Assembly: GCA_005889285.1 (NCBI GenBank)
Contig: VBFF01000039.1
Location: 1 to 22,207, forward strand
Length of the DNA stretch: 22,207 bases
Source: Chloroflexota bacterium
GTDB lineage: Bacteria; Chloroflexota; Dormibacteria; CF-121
Direction: 5' to 3'
The position numbers were made by a program, and so were the translations under genes. Below the pieces are notes generated by a model that was given only the letters and a program-made list of their open reading frames with translations, was not told where the DNA came from and ran no database searches. Positions 1 through 8,369 of the stretch are shown piece by piece (positions within the stretch are counted from its first letter, which is position 1; every line of letters begins with the position of its first letter).

Positions 1-703
1 CGCTCGTCAGCGGACGCGCCGTTCTTCCGGACTGCGCCAGGTAGCCGGCCAGTATGGCGATCTCGCCGGCGGACGCCAGCGCCTCGAGCCCGGCGAGCCG
101 GTGCAGCGTCGCATCGGGCACGGCGCGTCGCGCGGCCTGCAGCGTGACAGCGGCCGAGCCGCTGGCGAGCGCGGAAGCCATGAACAAGCCACCTAGCAAT
201 TTGCTCTTCGCCCACAACGGGATGTTGGTCGCGGCCAGGAGGACGCCGGAGTAGCCGGCCAGCGTTAGCCCGAGGCCAACCCCCGCCAGCTCAGCAAGCC
301 GTTTTGGGAGGAGGCCCGCAAGGGCCGCGAGTGGACCACGAAGGAGGCCAGTACCGGCCGCGTGCGAAGCGGCACGGGCAAAGGCGATCGGCGTGAACCC
401 GGTCAGGGTCCAGGCACCGAGATTCATCGGCGACAGCGGCTTGAAGATGCGCAACATGTGATGAAAGCGCTCGGGCCGGCCCAGGTCGGCGATCAGCAAC
501 GGGGCGCAGGGCACGAGCGCAGCCGCCGCAACATAAAAACCGCCCGCGGCGGCGCGCCGATCGTCGGCCGAACCGAAATTGTGCGCCAGCGAGGCGGTGA
601 CGTAGGCGCCGGCCGCCATCCCCCCGAGCCAGAAGTAGGTCGGCACTTCCCAGGTCCAGACCGGACGGCGCACGACCGGATAGTCGTAGTAGCCGCGACT
701 CAT
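1..703 (-). CDS. NrfD/PsrC-family membrane subunit of formate dehydrogenase (partial, 3' end beyond window)
   Basis: The frame is open from an ATG at 703 to the window edge (234 codons), with no stop. The protein starts MSRGYYDYPV and is rich in hydrophobic helices. Residues about 73-97 carry the NrfD-type motif DLGRPERFHHMLRIF followed by KPLSPMNLGAW, the family's hallmark quinone-site region. NrfD proteins are 8-10-helix quinone oxidoreductase subunits that exchange electrons with an adjacent four-cluster ferredoxin-like subunit. The ATG overlaps the fdhB stop as ATGA (701-703 against 700-702), indicating translational coupling. It replaces the cytochrome b subunit (FdnI type) of E. coli formate dehydrogenase-N, so electrons from formate probably pass to menaquinone or ubiquinone without haem b. 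The family assignment is firm; the quinone partner is inference. Confidence 0.9.
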   Translation of the reverse strand, partial: MSRGYYDYPVVRRPVWTWEVPTYFWLGGMAAGAYVTASLAHNFGSADDRRAAAGGFYVAAAALVPCAPLLIADLGRPERFHHMLRIFKPLSPMNLGAWTLTGFTPIAFARAASHAAGTGLLRGPLAALAGLLPKRLAELAGVGLGLTLAGYSGVLLAATNIPLWAKSKLLGGLFMASALASGSAAVTLQAARRAVPDATLHRLAGLEALASAGEIAILAGYLAQSGRTARPLTS

Positions 704-1542
704 TGGCGACGCCCGAAGACGAGCGCGCCGACCAGGGCGAATCCGAGGCCGACCGCCGCGCTCCAGCCGTAGCGTTGCCCCATCGTCTTGCGCGGCAGCC
801 GTGGGACCTCGGGCAGGTTGTACGTCTGTGGCTTGTCCAACAGAAGAAAGAACGCGTGCAGCTGACCGACCTCGGTTGCCTCTTTGCCTTCGGGCATGCC
901 GTACAACTCCGCCTTCGCCTCTCCGCGCGCTTTCAACTCGGCCAGGCGGTGCCGCGCACGCTGCTGCAATTCCTCGACGTCGCCGAACTGGATCGACGCC
1001 GTTGGGCACGACTTGGCGCAGGCCGGGGTCATGTCGTCTTTGAGGCGGTCGTAGCAGAGCGTGCACTTGTGCGCGGTTCCCGCCTCGAACTGGCCGTGCT
1101 TGGGAGCCCGGTCGATGACGCCGAAGGGGCACGCCGGCACGCAGAAACCACAGCCGTTGCAGATGTCCTGCTGGACGTAGACGGTGTCGAACTCCGTCCG
1201 GATCAGCGCCCCCGTCGGGCAGGCCTCGAGGCAGGCCGCGTTGGCACAGTGCTTGCAGACGTCCGACATCATCAGCCAGCGCTGATCCTGCCGGCTCGAA
1301 TTGGCTTTCGCCTGCTCAACGAACTGAACGTGGCGCCATGTAGTCGCCCCCAGCGTCCCGGTGTTGTCGTAACTGTTGCCGGTCATCGCGAACCCGTCGG
1401 CGGGCAGCTGGTTCCACTGCTTGCACGCCACCTCGCACGCCTTGCAGCCAATGCACAGGCTGGTATCGGTGAAGAAACCACGGGCTTTTTTCGGTGGCGG
1501 CGGCGGCTCGACGTTCATCAGCCGCTTGTAAGCGTCGATCAC
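700..1542 (-). CDS. fdhB: Formate dehydrogenase iron-sulfur (beta) subunit
   Basis: This 280-aa protein has four ferredoxin-like Cys clusters: C30/C33/C36/C40 (CIGCKACEVAC), C96/C99/C104/C108, C128/C131/C134/C138 (CNGCGFCVPAC) and C160/C163/C175/C179. This is the FdnH/HybA/NrfC pattern for four [4Fe-4S] clusters wiring the catalytic subunit to the membrane subunit. A single hydrophobic helix lies at about 260-277, as in FdnH, and anchors the C-terminus. The GTG start at 1542 overlaps the fdhA TGA (1539-1541) by 4 bp, and its stop overlaps the nrfD ATG, so all three genes are coupled. A Pro run (VEPPPPPKK, residues 11-19) precedes the first cluster. An internal ATG at residue 9 is a possible alternative start, but the GTGA overlap favours 1542. 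Confidence 0.93.
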   Translation of the reverse strand: MIDAYKRLMNVEPPPPPKKARGFFTDTSLCIGCKACEVACKQWNQLPADGFAMTGNSYDNTGTLGATTWRHVQFVEQAKANSSRQDQRWLMMSDVCKHCANAACLEACPTGALIRTEFDTVYVQQDICNGCGFCVPACPFGVIDRAPKHGQFEAGTAHKCTLCYDRLKDDMTPACAKSCPTASIQFGDVEELQQRARHRLAELKARGEAKAELYGMPEGKEATEVGQLHAFFLLLDKPQTYNLPEVPRLPRKTMGQRYGWSAAVGLGFALVGALVFGRRQ

Positions 1543-4500
1543 CGCAGCCGGCCTTTGCGGATGTTGCAGGTAAAGGCTTTGTCTTCCTGGATATAGACGT
1601 TCGGCTCTTCGCTCAGTGGAACGAGATCATTCGCCATCGCCCCCGTGACGAGCCCCTTGTAGCCCCAGTGATAGGGCAGCCCGATTTCGTGGATCATTCC
1701 GCCGTTGTGCCGAAAGGGACGCATTCGGCCGGTGACGAGCGCGCGGCATTCGATCTGGCTGCGGGCGGTCGCAACCACGATCCAATCCATGTTTGCGATG
1801 CCTTTCTCGGCCGCAAGCTCGGGACTGATCTCGGCGAACATCTCGGGCATCAGCTCACTGAGCCATCCGACCCAGCGCGACATCACCCCGGAGGTGTACT
1901 GCTCGGTCACCCGATAGGTCGTGACGATATAGGGGTACTGTGGGTCGCCGGGGGGGCTAATCGGATTGTCGTTGCGCGGGAAACGCTTCGCCACCGGACT
2001 GTCCTGGCGCGGGTAGAGCGCGTTGCGGAGCGGCGACTCCAGCGGTTCATAGTGCGTGGGCAGGGGACCATCCTTGAGTCCGCTGGGTGCGAACAGCCAG
2101 CCGCGACCATCGGCTTTGAGGGTGAAGGGATCGGAGCCGGAGTGGAGGTCGACTCCGGCGCCGTCGGAATTGGGGGCCGTGTCGGGTGCCTTGGTCTCCG
2201 GGAAGTCCGGACGGTCGAAGCCCGTCCACTTGCGTTGCGCCGCGTCCCACCAGACATATTTCTTGCGCTCGGACCAGGGGTTGCCCTGGGGGTCGGCTGA
2301 GGCCCGGTTGTAGAGCATCCGCCGGTTGCCGGGCCAGCTGAACCCCCACTCCGGGCTGACCCAGCCGTCGCCCTTGACCCTCCGGCGCGCCATGTTCTTG
2401 TCTTCCTCCGGATACACCCCGGAGTAGATCCAGACACCACACGCCGTCGACCCGTCGTCCTTGAGCGCGGCGAAGTCGGCCACCAGTTTGCGATCGGCGA
2501 CGGTGTATCCGTTGATCTCTTTCAGGACGGCCTCGGCGGATGGCTCATCCTCGATCCGCCACCGCGGGTCGGTGCGCTCCGGCAGGTAATCCCAGGTGAG
2601 ATGGCGCAAGCCCTGGTCCTGGGGCCGGGTCGAATCCCGATACAGCGCCTTGAGTCGCAGCCCGAGGTGATAGACGAGCCACAGGTCGGACCGGGCGTCG
2701 CCCGGTGGGTCGACCGCCTTGTCGTGAAACTGCAGCAGCCGCTGCGTATTGGTAAAGGTGCCATCCTTCTCGGCCGGTCCGGCCGTGGGCAGCAGGAAGA
2801 CCTCGGTCTTGATATCGGCTGGCTTCCATCCCTCAGGTGCGGCATACCAGAAGGCCGCGGTCTCCGTCTCATAGAGGTCGACGGCGACCAGCCAATCGAG
2901 CTGCGTCAGGGCCCTGCGCTGGAGGCCGGCGTTGGGGCTGCCGTTCGCCGGGTTCTGCCCAAACACGATGAAGCCTTTGACGTTGCCGTCCGCCATCGCC
3001 GCCGAGGTGGTGACGTGCGAGTGGTCACCCGTCAGCTTCGGAATCCACTCGTAGCCGTATTCGTTGTCCTTGGTCGCTGCGTCCCCATACCAGGCTTTGA
3101 GCAGCGACACCATGAACTTGGGCAGGTTGGACCAGTAGCCGCCTCGGACCGCTGACTCGCGCATGTATTTCTCGAGCGTGTCATCGCCCTTGATCACGGA
3201 CGGGTGAGGAAGATAGCCGGGCAGCAGATCGAACAGCGTCGGCACGTCGGTCGATCCCTGGATCGATGCGTGGCCTCGCAGTGCCATGATGCCGCCGCCG
3301 GGGCGCCCCATGTTGCCAAGCAGGAGTTGCAGGATCCCTGCCGCGCGAATGATTTGCGCGCCGTAGCTCTGCTGCGTCCAGCCAACCGCGTAGCAGATGG
3401 CGCTGGTTCGCTCACGTCCTGAGTTCTTTGCCAGCACGTCGGCGACCTGGAGGAAGAGCTCCTTCGGCGTTCCGCATACCTCTTCGACCATCTCCGGCGT
3501 GTAGCGGGCGTAGTGCCGCTTGACAATCTGGAAGACGCAGCGCGGGTGCTGGAGCGTTTCGTCGCGCGTGGGCCGGTGCTTCGCCGGGCTGGTCCCCTCC
3601 ATCGCGTGACCACTGTGAGCGGAGGCGTCTTCTTTGGCTTCCTGGGGCGGGCCGGCGTAGGCCCAGCTCGCATTGTCGTAGGTGCCGGATCGCGGATCGT
3701 ACCCGGAGAACACGCCGCCGTTGTCCTCGGCGTCGATGTACCGGTCGTTGATGATCGATGAGGCATTCGTGTAGGCGAGCACGTACTCGTGGAACCACAG
3801 ATCGCGGCTCAGGACGTAGTTGATGAGCCCGCCGAGGAAGGCGATGTCGCTGCCCGATCGAATCGGCACATAGAGGTTGGCGGCGGCTGAGGTGCGGCTG
3901 AATCGCGGATCGACGTGAATGATGGTGGCGCCGCGTTCGCGCGCCTTCATCGGCCAGCGGAAGCCGACCGGGTGGTTCTCGGCCATGTTGCTGCCCATGA
4001 TCAGAATCGCATCGGCGTTGGCCAGGTCCTGCTGGAAGGTGGTGGCCCCACCCCGTCCGAAGCTTGTTCCCAGACCGGGAACGGTGGAGCTATGTCATAT
4101 TCGCGCCTGGTTTTCGATGGAGACCACGCCCAGGCCGCCGCTGAACAACTTCTTGATCAGGTAGTTCTCTTCGATGTCCATCGTCGCGCCGCCCAGGGTT
4201 GCAATCGCCGTCGTCTGGTTGGCGAGCTTGCCATCCGGAGTTCGCTCGACGAAGCTCGCGTCGCGGGTTTCCTTGATGCGCTGGGCGATCCGGTCCATCG
4301 CCCAGTCGAGCGGACGCTCCTCCCAGTGATCCGAATACGGTGCTCGGTAGCGCACGGACGTGACGCGGTTGGGGTTGACCAGGTAGCGATAGGTTGCGGC
4401 GCCTTTGGGGCACAGGGTGCCTTCGTTAATCGGCGATTCGGGATTGCCCTCGACGTCGATGATCCGCCGGTCTTTCACGTAGACCAGCTGGCTGCAGCCG

Positions 4501-4598
4501 ACCGCGCAATAGGGACAAACGGAGGCGACGACGGTGTCCGCGTCGCGGGTGCGGGGCTTCTTCTCGATCGATTCGCGCGACATGGGCTGCTGCGACAT
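1539..4598 (-). CDS. fdhA: Selenocysteine-containing formate dehydrogenase catalytic (alpha) subunit, read through in-frame UGA
   Basis: This molybdopterin enzyme oxidises formate to CO2. Two adjacent open frames (4598-4098 and the part below 4095) are one gene interrupted only by UGA at 4095-4097. The codons on either side continue the family sequence: IENQARI, then UGA, then HSSTVPGLGTSFGRGG, matching the FdnG/FdoG active-site segment (NQARV-Sec-H). Sec is residue 168 and the catalytic His is 169. The product is 1019 aa, close to E. coli FdnG/FdoG. The [4Fe-4S] motif is C28/C31/C35 (CPYCAVGC) plus C63, with Lys65 in CPKG. RGHASIQGSTD and the C-terminal dinucleotide-binding domain (IGLPYHWGYKG) are present. 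No twin-arginine signal is seen, unlike FdnG. The upstream TATACT suggests a near-leaderless start. A pipeline would wrongly split this gene or call it a pseudogene. Confidence 0.95.
4066..4097 (-). promoter_or_regulatory. Bacterial SECIS element for selenocysteine insertion in fdhA
   Basis: Reading the minus strand from UGA (4097-4095), nucleotides 16-21 are GUUCCC, 22-26 are GGUCU and 27-32 are GGGAAC. This is a perfect 6-bp stem (4082-4077 with 4071-4066) with a 5-nt loop. The loop sequence GGUCU, and its position 22-26 nt from the first base of UGA, match E. coli fdhF as I recall it; in fdhF the loop G and U are contacted by SelB. A downstream GGGUGG could pair with CCACC just 5' of the stem to lengthen it. 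SelB binding is inferred from family knowledge; the hairpin is seen directly. Confidence 0.92.
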
Positions 4599-4610
4599 GC
4601 CTCTCGATCC

Positions 4611-4616
4611 AGTATA
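4611..4616 (-). promoter_or_regulatory. Putative -10 element (TATACT) of the fdh operon
   Basis: TATACT on the minus strand (one mismatch to TATAAT) ends 12 nt before the fdhA ATG. Transcription would start about 5-6 nt before the ATG, giving a nearly leaderless mRNA. GAGAGG lies only 1 nt from the ATG, too close for a normal Shine-Dalgarno. No convincing -35 was found. Confidence 0.5.
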
Positions 4617-4658
4617 TGGACGCCCTTCGGGGCGGCGCCAAACCGTAACCTGCCGGCG

Positions 4659-4664
4659 TAATCT
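4659..4664 (+). promoter_or_regulatory. Putative -10 element (TAATCT) of the small lipoprotein gene
   Basis: TAATCT ends 8 nt before the ATG at 4673. AAGGAG directly abuts the ATG with no spacer, so ordinary Shine-Dalgarno initiation looks unlikely and a leaderless transcript fits better. Confidence 0.4.
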
Positions 4665-4672
4665 ACAAGGAG

Positions 4673-4804
4673 ATGAAGCGTCTGATCGTCGTCCTGCTCG
4701 GCGCGATGCTCCTGGTTGTCGGCGTCGCCGGCTGCGGCTCGTCGAACGGATCGGGATCGGGATCGGGGACGACCTCCTCCTCCTCCTCGCCAGCCGGCTA
4801 CTAG
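4673..4804 (+). CDS. Small predicted lipoprotein (43 aa)
   Basis: The frame encodes MKRLIVVLLGAML, continuing to LVVGVAGCGSSNG, then a Gly/Ser/Thr-rich tail ending in PAGY and TAG. Lys2-Arg3, a hydrophobic stretch (residues 4-17) and the lipobox VAGC with Cys at about residue 20 make a textbook type II signal peptide. The mature peptide would be only about 24 residues of low-complexity GSGSGSG and SSSSS, typical of a lipoprotein linker with no folded domain. It is divergent from fdhA and 97 bp before the DUF1800 gene. It may be a genuine tiny lipoprotein or the remnant of a larger one whose domain was lost. Function is unknown. Confidence 0.6.
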   Translation: MKRLIVVLLGAMLLVVGVAGCGSSNGSGSGSGTTSSSSSPAGY

Positions 4805-4901
4805 CCGACGGCCCGCCGGAGCGGGTGGCGAACCCCCGTTGTAGCTTCTAAGGGGCCTCTCAGGCCGAGTTCACGCTCGGACCATAGCCTACGAATTGAC
4901 C

Positions 4902-6362
4902 ATGGACCACGCTCCGATTGCGACGCCCCCCGCGGCTCGCTCTCGGCCGATCTGGCAGCGACCCGTGTCGCGGCGCACCGTACTCGCCACCGGAGCCGCG
5001 GGTGCAACGGCGGCCGCGCTCGCCGCGCTCTGGAAAGGTAACGACCTATCACAGGTCCTCGACCGGGTGCGGGACTACACGCACGGCTACCAGGGTGCGC
5101 TGCGCACACCTCGCGTCCGGGCCGCGCATTTACTCCGGCGCGCCGGTTTCGGTGCGACCAGCGCCGAGCTCGACCGCTACGCCGCGATGGCCAGCGCGAC
5201 GATGGCCGAGTCGGTGCTGAACTACCAGCAGACGTCCAATGCCGCGCTCGAGGCCCAGCTTCCGGCGCTTGACCTCACCTCCGAAAAGGGTCCGGCTGCG
5301 GGCGCGGTGCAGGCATGGTGGCTGCAACGCATGGTGCAGACCACGCGGCCGCTCGAGGAAAAGATGACGCTCTTCTGGCACGGCCTGCTGACCAGCGGAC
5401 TGGACAAGGCCGGTCCCGCCCAGCTATACGCGCAGAACCAGCTCTTTCGGAAGATGGCGCTGGCCAACTTCGACGAGCTCCTGAAGGCGGTCTCGAAAGA
5501 CCCGGCGATGATGGTCTACCTCGACACGGAGACCAACCGCAAAGGCAAGCCCAACGAGAACTACGCGCGGGAGCTGATGGAACTCTTCACCACCGGCATC
5601 GGGCACTACACGGAGGACGATGTTCGCGAGTCGGCGCGCGCCTTCACCGGCTGGACCCTCACGGGCGGCAAGCAACTCCGCTTCACGACGGACTCCGCCT
5701 TCAATCGGAGGTTCTTCGATAACGGACCGAAGACCTTCATGGGGAAGACGGGGAACTTCACGGGCGACGACATCGTTGAGATGCTGGTGCCGCTGCGCGC
5801 GACGGCTGAGCGCCTCTCGACGCGCTTGTTCGCATTCTTTGCCTATCCCAATCCCGAGCCGGAGATCGTGCGTCACCTTGCCGACACCTTCCAGCAGTCG
5901 CGCTACAACGTGGGGGCGGTGGTCCGGGAAATCTTCGCGATGGATGCCTTCTACGCACCGAAGGCCTACCGCGCCCTGATCAAGAGCCCGGCGGAACTCG
6001 CTGCCCAGACCCTGCGGGCGACCGGTAGCGACGCCAGGGCCTATGGCACCGCGGTTTCCGCGTCGGCCGCCATGGGGCAGGCGCTCTTCTATCCGCCGAA
6101 CGTCGCCGGGTGGCCGGCCGGTAGCTCCTGGATCAACAGCTCGACGCTGCTCACCCGGCTCAACTTCGTCAACGCCGCCACACAGCGGATGCGCCCGTCG
6201 TCCTCCACCGCGACCCTCGAGCAGTTGACGAACACCCTGGTCGACGGCAGCATGAGCCCCACAACCAAAGATGGGTTGCAGGCATTTGCGGCCGCCCATC
6301 CCCAGAACCAGGCCGGGCTGCTCTTCATGGTGCTGGCGACACCGGAATTCCAACTGAACTGA
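4902..6362 (+). CDS. DUF1800 family protein with Tat signal
   Basis: This 486-aa protein belongs to the DUF1800 family of exported proteins of unknown function, almost always encoded next to a DUF1501 protein, as here. An N-terminal SRRTVLATGAAGATAAALAA segment (about residues 23-42) is a twin-arginine signal. Family motifs follow: HLLRRAGFG, KMTLFWHGLLTSG and NENYARELMELFTTGIGHY, then FTGWTL and a late FYPPNVAGWPAG segment. I chose ATG 4902; an in-frame TTG at 4896 would add two residues. TAGCCT ends 11 nt before this ATG and no Shine-Dalgarno is visible. The DUF1501 gene starts 15 bp after the stop, so the two form an operon. Membership is clear; the biochemical role is unknown. Confidence 0.9.
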   Translation: MDHAPIATPPAARSRPIWQRPVSRRTVLATGAAGATAAALAALWKGNDLSQVLDRVRDYTHGYQGALRTPRVRAAHLLRRAGFGATSAELDRYAAMASATMAESVLNYQQTSNAALEAQLPALDLTSEKGPAAGAVQAWWLQRMVQTTRPLEEKMTLFWHGLLTSGLDKAGPAQLYAQNQLFRKMALANFDELLKAVSKDPAMMVYLDTETNRKGKPNENYARELMELFTTGIGHYTEDDVRESARAFTGWTLTGGKQLRFTTDSAFNRRFFDNGPKTFMGKTGNFTGDDIVEMLVPLRATAERLSTRLFAFFAYPNPEPEIVRHLADTFQQSRYNVGAVVREIFAMDAFYAPKAYRALIKSPAELAAQTLRATGSDARAYGTAVSASAAMGQALFYPPNVAGWPAGSSWINSSTLLTRLNFVNAATQRMRPSSSTATLEQLTNTLVDGSMSPTTKDGLQAFAAAHPQNQAGLLFMVLATPEFQLN

Positions 6363-6377
6363 TGGAGATGAGCAACC

Positions 6378-7625
6378 ATGTTTAGCCGCCGCGACTTCAT
6401 CAAGCAAGGCCTGATCCCAGTCTTTGCCGGATCGGCAGTGCCGTCCGTGTTCGCCAACGGCCTGGCCGCCGCCGCCGCCGACGCCCCCAACGCGGCGCCC
6501 AGCGACCGCGTGCTGGTGCTCGTGCAGCTGGCGGGAGGCAACGACGGCCTCAACACCGTGATCCCGTTTGGCGACGGCGCCTACCATGACGCACGGCCGA
6601 CGCTTCGGCAGGACCAGGGCGTGTTAGCTCTAAATGGCCAGCTCGGCCTGCACCCCAATCTCAAAGGAATGAAGGCCAGCTGGGATGCGGGGCAGCTCGC
6701 CATCGTGCAGGGCGTTGGCTACCCGAGCCCGAACCTCTCCCACTTCGCGTCGATGTCGATCTGGGAGACGGCCAATGTGAAGAGCGGGATCGGCGACGGC
6801 TGGCTCGGCCGCTACCTCAACTATCTCGACAAGGTGGGTGAGTCGCCCAACCATGCACTGGAAGGCGTGAGCGCCGGCTCACTGGTGCCGCCCGAGCTCC
6901 GCTCCAGCACGCCGGTGACCGCGCTGCAATCCTTGAAGACGTTCCGGCTGCAGCCCGTCAATGAGCATGGGACCCAGGTGGACGTCGAAAACCCGCTGAT
7001 GAAGTTTTACGGGGCGTTCAAAGGCGCCACGCCGGCGCCGTTCGGTGCCTTGCTCGACGCCACCCTGAACGAGGCGCTGCAAGCCTCGCACGCACTTCAG
7101 GCGACGGATGCGACCTATCAGGCGAAAGCGACTTACCCGGCCAACAGCCCGATCGCGAGTTCGCTCAAGCTGGTCGCGGAAACTATCGTTTCCGGGCTCG
7201 GGGTCCGGGTCGCGCACGTGACGCTGGGAGGCTTCGACAACCATGCCCGCGAGAAGCCGGTCCACGACAGGCTCTTGCTAGACCTCGACGAGGCGCTGTC
7301 GGCGTTCATGCAGGACCTCCAGGGGCACGGTCTGGGCGACCGGGTGCTGGTCATGACCTGGTCCGAGTTCGGACGGCGGGTCAAAGAGAACGGCAGCGCG
7401 GGCACCGATCACGGCACAGCCGCACCGATGTTTCTGCTGGGCGCGCCGGTCAAAGGCGGGCTCTACGGCGAGCAGCCGAGCCTCAGCGCCCTGGACAACG
7501 GCAACCTGAAATTCACGACAGATTTCCGGTCGGTCTATGCCTCCGTCTTGCAGGGATACCTCAAGGCACCCGCCAGCGAGCTGCTCGGCGGCAGCTACGA
7601 AGTCCTACCGCTGCTCAAGGCATAG
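6378..7625 (+). CDS. DUF1501 family protein with Tat signal
   Basis: This 415-aa protein starts MFSRRDFIKQG, a canonical twin-arginine motif followed by a hydrophobic stretch and an Ala-rich cleavage region (about residues 20-36). DUF1501 proteins share the alkaline phosphatase/sulfatase-like fold and are secreted partners of DUF1800 proteins. Family features seen are VLVQLAGGNDGLNTVIPF, the LSHFASMSIWETA segment, GGFDNHAREK, MTWSEFGRRVKENGSAGTDH and the HGTAAPMFLLG region, which carries His/Asp residues suitable for metal binding. A GGAG at about -14 may help initiation. The pair has been linked in the literature to exported or surface polysaccharide and polymer handling, but no substrate can be read from the sequence. 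Confidence 0.9.
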   Translation: MFSRRDFIKQGLIPVFAGSAVPSVFANGLAAAAADAPNAAPSDRVLVLVQLAGGNDGLNTVIPFGDGAYHDARPTLRQDQGVLALNGQLGLHPNLKGMKASWDAGQLAIVQGVGYPSPNLSHFASMSIWETANVKSGIGDGWLGRYLNYLDKVGESPNHALEGVSAGSLVPPELRSSTPVTALQSLKTFRLQPVNEHGTQVDVENPLMKFYGAFKGATPAPFGALLDATLNEALQASHALQATDATYQAKATYPANSPIASSLKLVAETIVSGLGVRVAHVTLGGFDNHAREKPVHDRLLLDLDEALSAFMQDLQGHGLGDRVLVMTWSEFGRRVKENGSAGTDHGTAAPMFLLGAPVKGGLYGEQPSLSALDNGNLKFTTDFRSVYASVLQGYLKAPASELLGGSYEVLPLLKA

Positions 7626-7640
7626 AGCCCCCACCCTGCC

Positions 7641-7660
7641 CTCCCCCGCAAGCGGGGGAG
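7641..7660 (+). repeat. REP-like GC hairpin between DUF1501 and MBL genes
   Basis: CTCCCCCGC-AA-GCGGGGGAG is a perfect 9-bp inverted repeat, probably folding as 8 bp with a CAAG loop, 16 bp after the DUF1501 stop. It has no T-run, so it is a poor intrinsic terminator. The motif resembles the CCCTCCCCCGCAAGCGGGGGAG extragenic palindromes common in GC-rich genomes. It may stabilise the upstream mRNA 3' end. Confidence 0.55.
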
Positions 7661-7666
7661 CGGACG

Positions 7667-7672
7667 TAGGAT
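7667..7672 (+). promoter_or_regulatory. Putative -10 element (TAGGAT) of the MBL gene
   Basis: TAGGAT ends exactly 6 nt before the GTG at 7679, with no Shine-Dalgarno between. The same hexamer at the same distance precedes the 49-aa gene at 12895, which supports both starts as leaderless. Confidence 0.5.
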
Positions 7673-7678
7673 CGGACG

Positions 7679-8314
7679 GTGGCGCTGCCGCCGGAAGCGA
7701 TCGTGCGACTGAATCTCGGCCATCTCTGGCTGGCGGACATGTCTATTGGGATCCCGGTGCATGGGTTCTTGATCAAGCATCCCGCCGGCGCCGGACTGGT
7801 CGACACCGGGTATGGCACGCCGTTGGCGTTGATCAAGGATTACCGCCCGGTCAACGCCTCGGTCGCAGAGGAACTCCACAAGCACGACGTCGACCCCTCG
7901 GACGTCCGCTGGGTGATCAACTCGCACCTTCACTTCGACCACTGCGGCCAGAACGCCGTCTTTCCCCAGGCGCCATTCTTTGTACAGCGCGTGGAATACG
8001 AGCACCGGCACCACTACGCGGACACGCCGGCAGAGTGGCTCGACTTTGCCGGTGCCCGTGTCGAGCTCCTCGATGGCGAGCGCGAGATCGTGCCGGGCGT
8101 TCGGGTGATCACGACCCCCGGACATACTCCCGGACATCAGAGCGTCGAGGTCGACACCAGCGCCGGCCCCGTCTTACTCACCGGTGATGCCTGCTGGACG
8201 GTCACCATGTTCGAGGGTGAGGCGCCGCTCGAAGGGATGATGGAAGACGTCCAGACGTTCCAGCAGTCCCTGGACAAGCTTCGCCGCCGGGAGCCCGTCG
8301 ATCTCCGCCGATGA
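7679..8314 (+). CDS. Metallo-beta-lactamase-fold hydrolase, C-terminally shortened (AHL-lactonase-like)
   Basis: This 211-aa protein has the zinc motif HLHFDH (H83, H85, D87, H88), a downstream [10 protein letters not shown] (H149/H153) and LLTGDA (D170), the order seen in N-acyl homoserine lactonase-like MBL proteins. Family members are usually about 250-280 aa and end with a last metal ligand in a GHD-type motif. Here the frame stops at [15 protein letters not shown], before that His. Only 55 bp remain before amt and no alternative frame restores the motif, so the protein has lost its C-terminal part or represents a short variant. The GTG start at 7679 is supported by the -10 at 7667. Activity is uncertain; the substrate cannot be read. 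Confidence 0.8.
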   Translation: MALPPEAIVRLNLGHLWLADMSIGIPVHGFLIKHPAGAGLVDTGYGTPLALIKDYRPVNASVAEELHKHDVDPSDVRWVINSHLHFDHCGQNAVFPQAPFFVQRVEYEHRHHYADTPAEWLDFAGARVELLDGEREIVPGVRVITTPGHTPGHQSVEVDTSAGPVLLTGDACWTVTMFEGEAPLEGMMEDVQTFQQSLDKLRRREPVDLRR

Positions 8315-8339
8315 TTTCCGTGACCTCGGTCCATTACCG

Positions 8340-8363
8340 CCGACGGGCCTGCCGTCGGACAAT
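8340..8363 (+). promoter_or_regulatory. Palindrome and -10 element upstream of amt
   Basis: CCGACGG (8340-8346), a 5-nt spacer and CCGTCGG (8352-8358) form a perfect 7-bp inverted repeat. It ends in the first base of GACAAT (8358-8363), which lies 6 nt before the amt ATG and could serve as -10 for a leaderless transcript. The palindrome would occupy the promoter spacer, fitting an operator; with no T-run it is less convincing as the MBL terminator. Confidence 0.4.
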
Positions 8364-8369
8364 CCCGGA

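Noticed and set aside
703..2300. Plus-strand frames opposite fdhA and fdhB
   Set aside because: They are opposite the iron-sulfur and molybdopterin subunits, whose Cys motifs and overlaps are unambiguous.
4095..4097. Stop codon splitting formate dehydrogenase into a pseudogene
   Set aside because: The UGA stands exactly at the Sec position, family residues continue on both sides in the same frame and a SECIS hairpin follows.
4854..4866. GGCCT-CTC-AGGCC hairpin upstream of DUF1800
   Set aside because: Five base pairs in GC-rich DNA are expected by chance; no T-run or other support.
5424..6587. Long antisense open frame across DUF1800
   Set aside because: GC-rich coding DNA commonly leaves long open frames on the other strand; no motif or start signal supports it.
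8312..8314. A second selenocysteine UGA at the end of the MBL gene
   Set aside because: Another in-frame TGA follows after two codons, and no family sequence or SECIS-like loop lies downstream.
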